64,000 bases of DNA, from positions 35,578-99,577 of the forward strand of contig CAZOPV010000015.1 of assembly GCA_964582085.1 (NCBI GenBank). The letters are read 5' to 3'. Position numbers and translations under genes: made by a program. Positions 17,461 through 25,120 of the stretch are shown in pieces. Position 1 is the first letter of the stretch, and each line of letters opens with the position of its first letter. The DNA is from JADGNF01 sp964582085 (GTDB taxonomy: Archaea > Thermoproteota > Bathyarchaeia > Bathyarchaeales > Bathycorpusculaceae). Below the pieces are notes generated by a model. It had not been told where the DNA came from, did not search any database, and saw nothing but the letters and a program-made list of their open reading frames with translations.

Positions 17461-18216
17461 ATGTTTAAGCTCAAAGTTACAGATGCCAAACTCCTAAGAG
17501 ATATGGCAACCGCAATTTCTATTCTAGTTGATGAAGCTACTTTCAAAATTGACCTTGATGGGTTAAAACTGAGGGCGATGGATCCTTCACGTGTTGCCAT
17601 GATTGATTTTGAGTGGCCAAAAACTGTTTTTGAAGAATATATCTGCAACGAACCCACTAAGATTTGTATTAACATAAGCGAGTTGCTTAAACTTCTAAAA
17701 CGTGCCGGAAAAGATGAGGCTGTAGAGTTGTCTCTTGACGAGAAAACAGGACGCTTACAAGTTAAAATTACTGGGAAGTATGTTCGTAACTTCACAATGC
17801 CCACTTTAGAGGTTTCAGAAGAAGAGGTACCAACGCCAAAGATTACTTTTAACGTTAAAGCCAAAACCACAACTCAGGGCTTGAGCCAAGCAATAGAGGA
17901 TGCCCAATTAGTGAGTGATCATGTTAGAATGGAAGCTGACTCTGATAAACTGGTTCTTAACGCTTCAGGTGACCTTATGGGTGCAACAATCATGCTGCAA
18001 AAAGGAAATGATGCTTTGCTGGAATTAGAAGCCAAAGAAGTTTCAAAGGCAACTTTCAGCTTGAGTTATTTAACTGAGATAATAAAAGCTGCATCCGCAA
18101 CATCCGATATAGCGACACTCGAATTTTCCACAGACATGCCTATACGCATTGATTTCCAGCAAGCAAAAGAGGGCAAACTGACCTTCTTCTTAGCGCCCCG
18201 CATCGAAACAGATTGA
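17461..18216 (+). CDS. pcn: DNA polymerase sliding clamp PCNA
   Basis: A 251-residue PCNA of normal length: two topologically equal domains, with the RAMDPSRVAMIDFEWP segment near residue 39 and the C-terminal LTFFLAPRIETD. It forms the trimeric ring that tethers polymerases and other repair factors to DNA. Only one copy is seen here. It is 15 bases upstream of priL, and the two form a replication operon with the following genes. Confidence 0.96.
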   Translation: MFKLKVTDAKLLRDMATAISILVDEATFKIDLDGLKLRAMDPSRVAMIDFEWPKTVFEEYICNEPTKICINISELLKLLKRAGKDEAVELSLDEKTGRLQVKITGKYVRNFTMPTLEVSEEEVPTPKITFNVKAKTTTQGLSQAIEDAQLVSDHVRMEADSDKLVLNASGDLMGATIMLQKGNDALLELEAKEVSKATFSLSYLTEIIKAASATSDIATLEFSTDMPIRIDFQQAKEGKLTFFLAPRIETD

Positions 18217-18231
18217 TGAGAACTGTGTGGT

Positions 18232-19290
18232 ATGCAACTTGAAACGGTGAAGTTCACCCCCAACGATTTGGCGAAATACCCGTTTCTAAAAGAAACCACA
18301 GAATATATACAAAAAATAGGCTTAGACATCGAAGAGTTAAACAACCCGGAGCTGAACAGCGTCATAGAGAGGGCTGAAGAAAGAGTTAAAAACGCTGTTC
18401 TTTATGTCTCTGTAGGTCAAAGATGCAGCAGTGACGTGGAAATTCCCTCTTTTCCAGTTGCTATAATAATAGCTCTCGCCACCAAAAATAGTTTCATCAA
18501 AAAACGTTATGCCCTAGCAGAAGCAAAACAAGCTTTCAGTTATTTTCAAATGGAACCCAATGAACGTTTGCTGGCTATAGCACGGGATTTTGGGTGGAAC
18601 ATCGAACTAAATACGGCTTCTCAACCTCCTTTAGAATTTGTTTTAAATTTTGCTGATTACCTGCGTAATATTACCAACCTTCGGGATGAAAAATGGAAAT
18701 TGTTAAACCGACTTTTGGTTAATGGCAGCGTTTACCTCAACCACCATGATATTTCAAGATTATTGCAGGAAGAAGTGCAGCGTCGTATCGAAAAACGCCT
18801 AGACACTAAAGAGTTGCCACCTTTCCCTCAGAGAATCATGGAAATAGCGGAGCAACTAAACCTTTTAGCTAAAGAGAAAATTGGCGAAGTTGAAACTGAG
18901 GGTTTTCCCAAGACTGTCTCGCAGTCTGCCTTTCCCCCTTGCATTATGGCTCTCTATGAAGCTGCAACCAAAGGTAGGCATCTTTCACATGTGGGTCGAT
19001 TTGCGTTGACTTCTTTTTTATTAACTGTAGGGTTGTCTCCAGAAAAAGTAACCGAAGTTTTCAAAACTTTTTCTGACTACAATGCCCGGTTAACTCGTTA
19101 TCAAGTGGAACACATAGCTGGTGAAAAAGGTTCTGGGACACATTACACGCCCCCCAGTTGCTTCACTCTTCAGACGCATGGTGTTTGCGTGAACAGGGAC
19201 GAACTATGCAGAAGAATCAGGCATCCTTTGGCGTATTATAAGCGAAAACAGAAGACACTACCTGCTCAACTAACTGCTGAGCGTGAATAA
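18232..19290 (+). CDS. priL: DNA primase large subunit PriL
   Basis: The 352-residue protein has the PriL N-terminal helical domain and the C-terminal iron-sulfur domain with conserved cysteines: FPPCIMALYEA (about residue 242), then YTPPSCFTLQTHGVC and RDELCRRIRHPLAYY near residues 308-337. It binds a [4Fe-4S] cluster and sets primer start together with PriS. It overlaps the pcn operon by close spacing. The 55-base gap downstream leads to a membrane-protein gene that separates it from priS, which is unusual. Confidence 0.95.
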   Translation: MQLETVKFTPNDLAKYPFLKETTEYIQKIGLDIEELNNPELNSVIERAEERVKNAVLYVSVGQRCSSDVEIPSFPVAIIIALATKNSFIKKRYALAEAKQAFSYFQMEPNERLLAIARDFGWNIELNTASQPPLEFVLNFADYLRNITNLRDEKWKLLNRLLVNGSVYLNHHDISRLLQEEVQRRIEKRLDTKELPPFPQRIMEIAEQLNLLAKEKIGEVETEGFPKTVSQSAFPPCIMALYEAATKGRHLSHVGRFALTSFLLTVGLSPEKVTEVFKTFSDYNARLTRYQVEHIAGEKGSGTHYTPPSCFTLQTHGVCVNRDELCRRIRHPLAYYKRKQKTLPAQLTAERE

Positions 19291-19345
19291 CAATTTTTGT
19301 AAAATCTTTATTAATCCTTAAAAAGCTGACCTTCGAGAGAAACAG

Positions 19346-21100
19346 GTGAAGGCAAAAACTTTGCAATTTAAGAATACGCCATGGGCAAGATTCAGAGGTT
19401 TTTCAGGGCGCAAGTTGCTCTTGGCGGTGGTCATAGTGTTATTTATGTCAAGCATCTTTATTGCGGTTGTTAGTTTTTTTACGGTTGAAACCTCTGAATC
19501 GCAGAGTAACCTTATCATTAGCGAGTTGTTCAAGTTGACTCCCAATGAAACCTACCGCCAAGGTTTAGGTTCCTTTCATGGCGGAGAAAACATATCAATC
19601 ACCGTAAAGAGTCAAGGTTCAGGAAACTTTAATTTCACGTTGTTAACCTACGGTGGATCACGTTACAAAAACGATTCAATTACTGGGTTCACCTACACTT
19701 TTACGGCTGGATCCGACTATTACGAGGTTTCTTTCTCGGCAAACCCAACAACTTTAAGAGACGTTCAACTGGAGATTTCTGTTCAGAAGACCTTGGTGCA
19801 TTCTCCGTTTTCTTGGCTTGCGCCTATTGCTAAAACTTTGTTTTTCGCAAGTGGAGTGCTCTTACTATCTATTTTGGCATTAGAATCTAAAAACGTCAAG
19901 GTTGAACAATCTATTCAGCGCTTGTATACTTTGAGCCAAAGAGACTACCGAAAACTTCAACTTTTTCTGCTGTTTTCATTGCTGTTCTGGCTGTCACTTT
20001 TAGTTATTAACAACTATCCATTGGCGACTTTTGAAAACTGGTACACCGACCACGTACGAAACTCTTATTCCGCAAATTTGTTCACCAAGTTTGGCTTCTC
20101 CCTTTTTGACACACCACTTGGAGAACTATCGAGTTGTGATAACTCTTTTTTCAAGTTTGTGACTTGGGCTGAGATGCCTCATCTCTACCCGCTGGGTAGT
20201 GTCTTCCTGTTTTTATCATTTGGATGGTTGCTTGAGAGTGGCGTGTTGCAAACGATAGTTTTCAAGTTAGAGATTAGTCTTTTCTTGGTTATTTCGCATA
20301 TTTGTATGTATCTTTTTTTGAAGAGCTATTGGACCCACGAAGTAAGCTTCAGTTTTATCAAAAATCCTTGGAAACAAAATTTCAGTTTAACCCTCAAGGT
20401 TGTGTGCGTCTATTTATTGTATATTGCGCTTGTTGTTTACTCTGCAAACGGCATGTTCGACACAGTTGCATTTCTTTTTACGTTAATCGCTGTAAGAAAG
20501 TTTTTTGAAAAACGTTTCGACCTGTTCTTATTGTTTGGTGCTGTTTCACTATTTTTCAAGTATCAGGCAGGGATTTTCTTGTTTCCGATAGTGTTGACTA
20601 GTCTAGTTCAACTTTTGCAGCAAGTTAAACCTCAGATTTTGCTCAGAAATAAGGCGGTATTGTTTGCTGTTATTCTGGCGAGTTTTAGTGCTTTCACTGC
20701 TTACCTGAGTTTACCTTTTTTGGTATCTGTAAAACCTGAATTTATAATGAACGGCGTGAACGCTTTCAATTTGCATACTCAGATACCTTGGGCTCTGCAG
20801 GCTTCTGCGGTTTTGTTGACTATGTTGGTGACCTTGGTTTGCGCGGTTTATCTACTGAACCGTAGCAGATTGGTTTCGTCGTTCATGTTTTTCTCGCTCT
20901 TCCCATGTTTAGCTATGCCTTACTTTCAGGTTTGGTATTTACCGTACTTTTTTGTCTATTTGCTTTTCCCAAAAGAAGAACGTGCACTGGAAATTACCGT
21001 GATCTGGGTGGTATTTATTGTGATTGTGTTGTCATTTGGGGGTTTTGTTTACAACCCTTTAACATTGCTTGAGAACATACGGCGAGTGATTGGCATCTGA
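19346..21100 (+). CDS. Large membrane protein, GT-C glycosyltransferase-like
   Basis: A 584-residue protein with an N-terminal membrane span (about residues 26-47), an outside beta-rich domain (about residues 50-155), and ten or so further spans. The loop after the third span, with NNYPLATFENWYTDHVRNSY and a following GFSLFDTPLGEL, resembles the first catalytic loop of GT-C mannosyltransferases, including the acidic residue. Such enzymes use lipid-linked sugars at the outer face. I cannot confirm the donor or family. It starts at GTG. It interrupts the priL-priS pair and has unrelated function. Confidence 0.6.
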   Translation: MKAKTLQFKNTPWARFRGFSGRKLLLAVVIVLFMSSIFIAVVSFFTVETSESQSNLIISELFKLTPNETYRQGLGSFHGGENISITVKSQGSGNFNFTLLTYGGSRYKNDSITGFTYTFTAGSDYYEVSFSANPTTLRDVQLEISVQKTLVHSPFSWLAPIAKTLFFASGVLLLSILALESKNVKVEQSIQRLYTLSQRDYRKLQLFLLFSLLFWLSLLVINNYPLATFENWYTDHVRNSYSANLFTKFGFSLFDTPLGELSSCDNSFFKFVTWAEMPHLYPLGSVFLFLSFGWLLESGVLQTIVFKLEISLFLVISHICMYLFLKSYWTHEVSFSFIKNPWKQNFSLTLKVVCVYLLYIALVVYSANGMFDTVAFLFTLIAVRKFFEKRFDLFLLFGAVSLFFKYQAGIFLFPIVLTSLVQLLQQVKPQILLRNKAVLFAVILASFSAFTAYLSLPFLVSVKPEFIMNGVNAFNLHTQIPWALQASAVLLTMLVTLVCAVYLLNRSRLVSSFMFFSLFPCLAMPYFQVWYLPYFFVYLLFPKEERALEITVIWVVFIVIVLSFGGFVYNPLTLLENIRRVIGI

Positions 21101-21198
21101 TTTTTATGTGTTATATGTTTCAAAATGCTTAATTGTTAAATCGACGGAGTGTATCTCATTCATACAAATAAGCTCTCACAGAGAAAGAGGGGTTAGTT

Positions 21199-22431
21199 GT
21201 GTCTACTAGGGACTTTGTATATGAGAAATTTCGTGAATTTTACAGTAACCCCTCCTTTAAACTTCCCACACCTGTAGGTTTTGCTCAACGTGAATTTGCT
21301 TTTCTCCTGTTCAGGGAAAGAATCATGGCGAGGCACAAAGGTTTTGCTAATACCCACGCACTGAGTAATTTTCTACGGGAGCACGTACCTTCAGACGTCT
21401 ACTATTCATGTGCATATTACGAGACTCCTGAGGCTGAGATGGATAAGAAGGGGTGGGCAGGTGCAGATTTAGTTTTCGACATAGATGCGGATCACATACC
21501 TACAAGATGTAAAAAAATTCATGATGCATGGACTTGCAGCAATAAATCCTGCGGTTTTAGTGGCAAAGGCATCACCCCAGAAACCTGTCCTATATGTGGA
21601 GGAGTAAAATTTGATGTTAAAAGTTGGCCTTGTGATGTCTGCATCGACACGGCGCGGACGGAGGTACGAAAACTTGTGGATATATTGGAGAAAGATTTTG
21701 GATTTGAGGCATCTGAAATCCGCACTTTTTTTTCAGGTCACCGCGGTTTTCACGTTCAGATTGAAAATAACTCGATTCGAGATTTAGGAGCTATGGGGCG
21801 CCGAGAAATCATAGATTACGTCTCAGGTACAGGTCTGGCTCTTTTTCAGAAAAAAAACTCGCAGCCCAAGCAGAAGACCAGTGTAAAGTTTTTTAGTTTA
21901 AATAATTATGGATGGAACCGCCGTCTCAAAAACGGTATGCGCAGATTTATTTTGAACGCGACTAAAGATGATTTAAAGGAAATTGGGCTAAAGGGCAGAA
22001 TTGACGTTATACTCCAGAATCGGGATCGAATTTTGAGACAATGCATCGAAGAGAACCGCTGGGATGCGATAAAGGGCGTTGGTTTTGAAACATGGATGAA
22101 AATTGCTGAGTATGTACGTGAAATGGAAGCGGCGAAAATTGACACGGTGGTCACTAGCGATATACATCGCTTAATCCGAGCGGAAAATACCTTACATGGT
22201 AAAACCGGCCTATTGAAGGTAGAGTTTCCTGTTTCGCAGTTAGATGAGTTTGATCCCTTTTTAGAGGCAGTAGCTTTTAAAGAGGGTAAAGTAAGAGTTT
22301 TGGTCTCGGATGCGCCTGAATTCAGGTTAGCCGGTCAAACGTTTGGGCCCTTCCAAAACAAAGTCATGGAATTGCCGACTGCAGCAGCTATAATGCTAAT
22401 CTGTAAAGACCGAGCGGAAGTGGTGACTTAG
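21199..22431 (+). CDS. priS: DNA primase catalytic (small) subunit PriS
   Basis: The 410-residue PriS has the catalytic DxD in VFDIDADHIP near residue 95 and the SGHRGFHVQI motif near residue 180. Between them is a cysteine-rich insert: CKKIHDAWTC, CGFSGK, CPICGG and PCDVC (about residues 103-152). It is larger than the four-ligand zinc knuckle known from Pyrococcus PriS and looks like an added rubredoxin-type ribbon. The enzyme makes RNA/DNA primers. The start is GTG after GAGGGG. GINS begins three bases after the stop codon ends. Confidence 0.95.
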   Translation: MSTRDFVYEKFREFYSNPSFKLPTPVGFAQREFAFLLFRERIMARHKGFANTHALSNFLREHVPSDVYYSCAYYETPEAEMDKKGWAGADLVFDIDADHIPTRCKKIHDAWTCSNKSCGFSGKGITPETCPICGGVKFDVKSWPCDVCIDTARTEVRKLVDILEKDFGFEASEIRTFFSGHRGFHVQIENNSIRDLGAMGRREIIDYVSGTGLALFQKKNSQPKQKTSVKFFSLNNYGWNRRLKNGMRRFILNATKDDLKEIGLKGRIDVILQNRDRILRQCIEENRWDAIKGVGFETWMKIAEYVREMEAAKIDTVVTSDIHRLIRAENTLHGKTGLLKVEFPVSQLDEFDPFLEAVAFKEGKVRVLVSDAPEFRLAGQTFGPFQNKVMELPTAAAIMLICKDRAEVVT

Positions 22432-22433
22432 AG

Positions 22434-22979
22434 ATGTATGATGAATTGTATACGGCATGGCGAGTAGAAATTGAGTACGAGCAACTGGGAAGTTTATCTT
22501 CGGATTTTTACGAAAGGGCAGCTAAATACCTAAAAAAACTCAGAGAAGACCAGATGTTGGAAAAGAAAACTGTTGAAACAAAACTAATGGAGCATGAACT
22601 GTCGAATGTTCAACATATGATTGAAAACTTGTTGCAGATGCGTTATCAGAAAATCTTGAAGAGACTGATTGCCGGGCATAGAGTTCCTTTGGAGTCTTTG
22701 ACGGCAGAAGAAACCAGTCTTTACAACGGCATATTGCCCTCTACTTTAGCCTACAATAATTTTATGCAGATTCTTCTTGGTGGTCACGCCTCCAAAGTTG
22801 AAGTGAAGCCGGCGGTGTACCAGCGGGTGACATTACGTTTTTTGAAGCAAGTGCCACAAATTATAGGCGCTGACATGAAAAGTTATGGTCCATTTCTGGC
22901 TGAAGATGTAGCTTCAGTTCCAATTGAAAATGCAAGAATTTTGGTGAAGCAAGGTTTGGCTAAACAGGTGGAGTTGTAG
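22434..22979 (+). CDS. GINS complex subunit (Gins51/Gins15 type)
   Basis: The 181-residue protein has an N-terminal helical domain of about 120 residues and a C-terminal beta-rich domain (RVTLRFLKQVPQIIGADMKSYGPF, with the strands following, about residues 123-175). This A-then-B order marks Gins51 rather than Gins23. GINS couples MCM helicase to primase and polymerase. It directly follows priS, an arrangement common in archaea. The 3' end overlaps the convergent archaeosortase-like gene by 20 bases. Confidence 0.85.
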   Translation: MYDELYTAWRVEIEYEQLGSLSSDFYERAAKYLKKLREDQMLEKKTVETKLMEHELSNVQHMIENLLQMRYQKILKRLIAGHRVPLESLTAEETSLYNGILPSTLAYNNFMQILLGGHASKVEVKPAVYQRVTLRFLKQVPQIIGADMKSYGPFLAEDVASVPIENARILVKQGLAKQVEL

Positions 22980-24015
22980 CAGTAGCGTTTTGTGATCTGG
23001 GCTTTTTACGTCTACAGTATTTTTGAATCAAAATTATGATAAGCGGATACGTAACTATCCATGTGATGGCATACAGCGGTCCATAATAAAAATGAAACAA
23101 GTTAACTTCTAATGAGTTCACACCATACTTCATGCCTAATAGGAAAATGTTCACTATCCGAAAAGCATTAATCAAATAGGTGACAGCTGCGCCAAACATG
23201 AAAAATCCTATTTTCGCCTTCAATGAAAAGTTCATACGTTTAAGGAATAACAATGCAACGACGGTAAAGATGAGAAAACTTTCGATGCCTGCACACGGCC
23301 AGGCTATAGCAAAGGTGGTGGATGGCGTTCCTGCCATGTTTGGATTGATAGCTGTTAGGAACGGCATGTTACCCCCGAGACTGTTTTGTCCATAGGTGAT
23401 GCTGGTGGGGTAGCCCATCAAGTTGAGGATGGATGCTGAGAGAAACGTTGTTGTGGGAACCAGAATCTGAAACGGCGTGAACTGCCCATAGGGAAAAACG
23501 TTGTCTACCGTGTAAAGTAGCCCGACGAGTGTGAGGAAAAAAATGGGGAGGGCATAGAATTTTAAGCCTTTAATACCAAACGACAGGTAAACTATGAGGC
23601 AAAATAAACAAGCAAAGATTAGGTACTCACTTGATAGAGGCATAGAGCCTGCCCATTGAATGTGACTTTGTGTTGCCCACTTTGTAATGGCGTCATTCAA
23701 ACCACCGTAGAAGGAGACAGCAACATAAACTGTAGGTAAGATCAATGCCATAAAGAACCCGAGCATTCTCGCTGAAGTTAACTTTAAACCTTTAGTGGGG
23801 GAAAGGTTTTCATGACTTAGAATCAACTCCAAAATAACAAGCCATACGAAAAATAATTGGAATGTTCTTCCTTTCCACATGAGTTCAAAGGAAGTTGCAT
23901 CCAACATGTACAACAACAGTAAAGCTCCTGTAAAGGCAGCCAATGGCGACAATTTTAGCAGTATGTCTGAGTGATTTTTGATGCGTAATACACTGTTTCG
24001 CATAAGGTATAGCAC
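22960..24015 (-). CDS. Archaeosortase/exosortase-family membrane transpeptidase
   Basis: The 351-residue polytopic protein has about eight or nine spans and the exosortase triad in order: Cys in AWPCAGIES (about residue 241), Arg in YLINAFRIVNI (about residue 287), and His in LFHFYYGPLYAITWI (about residue 308). Archaeosortases cleave C-terminal sorting signals (PGF-CTERM, PEF-CTERM and others) and attach the protein to lipid. The family is secure; the subtype is not known. No target with a C-terminal sorting tail was found in this window. The neighbour across is a replication gene, so function is unlinked. Confidence 0.85.
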   Translation of the reverse strand: MLYLMRNSVLRIKNHSDILLKLSPLAAFTGALLLLYMLDATSFELMWKGRTFQLFFVWLVILELILSHENLSPTKGLKLTSARMLGFFMALILPTVYVAVSFYGGLNDAITKWATQSHIQWAGSMPLSSEYLIFACLFCLIVYLSFGIKGLKFYALPIFFLTLVGLLYTVDNVFPYGQFTPFQILVPTTTFLSASILNLMGYPTSITYGQNSLGGNMPFLTAINPNMAGTPSTTFAIAWPCAGIESFLIFTVVALLFLKRMNFSLKAKIGFFMFGAAVTYLINAFRIVNIFLLGMKYGVNSLEVNLFHFYYGPLYAITWIVTYPLIIILIQKYCRRKKPRSQNATATTPPV

Positions 24016-24206
24016 TTTGTGTTAGGTTGGTGTAAAACTTATTTATAAAAAGACTATAGGCTTTCTTCTAACTTTTCCTGCGCCCAATCTTTTTCCTCAC
24101 ACTGTGTCTATGTATTAGCAAAGATAATATTCAAGGAAACCAATTGGTTTACACCCTACGTGTTGCTCTTAACGCGATATGTGTAAGTTACGGAGGCTTT
24201 GTTGAT

Positions 24207-24857
24207 ATGAGTTTAATACCGGATGAGAAAAAAGTCTCTCTCCAAAGTGAATTTAAAGAAAAAATGGTAGATGCTGTGAAGATTGTCCTGTTTACACAGG
24301 AGATTGAATGCCGCTTTTGCTCGGATACAAGGCAACTGATACAGGAGCTGACAAAGCTGACAGACAAGATTGCAATTGAAGTTTATGATTTTTTGATAAA
24401 TGCTGACAAGGCAAAGCAGTATGGTGTAGACAAGATTCCTGCTTTAGCAATAATTGGCAAAAAAGATTATGGCGTGAGGATCTATGGTATGCCCTACGGC
24501 TATGAGTTGCAGACACTTATCGACGCGGTTATTAATGTCTCAAGGGGCAAAACTGATCTTTCTGACAAAACTAAAGACATAATTGCGGATATAAACTCGC
24601 CTGTACACATCCAAGTTTTCGTTACTTTAACCTGTCCACACTGTTCGGTAGCCGCTTCCATAGCGCATAAACTTGCGGTTGAAAGCGATATGATTCGTGC
24701 TGACGTTATCGACGCTGCAGAGTTCCCACATCTAGCTCAAAGGTATTCTGTTATGGGCGTCCCCAAAGTGGTCATTAACGGAAAAGTTGAGTTTGTAGGT
24801 TCATTCAACGAAGATCTTTTTGCAGAACACGCTTTGCTGGGCGCATATCAAACCTAA
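24207..24857 (+). CDS. Glutaredoxin-like protein disulfide oxidoreductase (PDO)
   Basis: A 216-residue protein with two thioredoxin folds in tandem. The first has CRFC (in QEIECRFCSDT, about residue 36); the second has CPHC (in LTCPHCSVAA, about residue 143), plus the cis-proline region MGVPKVVING. PDOs catalyse thiol-disulfide exchange in archaea and thermophiles and can accept electrons from thioredoxin reductase (a TrxB gene is at 53.7 kb). I start at ATG 24207, with GGAGG ten bases upstream. An upstream in-frame start at 24144 would add 21 residues without support. Confidence 0.9.
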   Translation: MSLIPDEKKVSLQSEFKEKMVDAVKIVLFTQEIECRFCSDTRQLIQELTKLTDKIAIEVYDFLINADKAKQYGVDKIPALAIIGKKDYGVRIYGMPYGYELQTLIDAVINVSRGKTDLSDKTKDIIADINSPVHIQVFVTLTCPHCSVAASIAHKLAVESDMIRADVIDAAEFPHLAQRYSVMGVPKVVINGKVEFVGSFNEDLFAEHALLGAYQT

Positions 24858-24906
24858 CAAGGACCAAAATAAAATGGTAGAGGTTTAAATAGCCCTCTGC
24901 ACCTCT

Positions 24907-25089
24907 TCAGTGCCCTCCGCAACAACAGCAACCGCCAGAGCCTGAACTTTTAACAAACTTTGATGGGTTCTTGTCGAACGTTGATTTACAGGAGGTAGCG
25001 CAGAAGTAATAGGTTTTGCCTTGATAGTCGCTTTTGTACTTGGCGGTTTTCTCGTCAACCGTCATACCACAAACTGGGTCTTTAGGCAT
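24907..25089 (-). CDS. Small YHS-domain metal-binding protein
   Basis: A 60-residue protein that is almost entirely a YHS domain (DPVCGMTVDEKTA...YFCATSCKSTF) plus a tail with four cysteines in a row and GGH at the end. The YHS domain binds heavy metals, often copper. The start is ATG at 25089 because AGAGGTG lies six bases upstream; a GTG nine bases before it is part of that site. It lies 31 bases downstream of the copper ATPase gene that carries its own YHS domain, so it is likely a copper chaperone or buffer for that pump. Confidence 0.85.
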   Translation of the reverse strand: MPKDPVCGMTVDEKTAKYKSDYQGKTYYFCATSCKSTFDKNPSKFVKSSGSGGCCCCGGH

Positions 25090-25120
25090 ATTTTTCACCT
25101 CTCTTGTATCACATGCTTTC

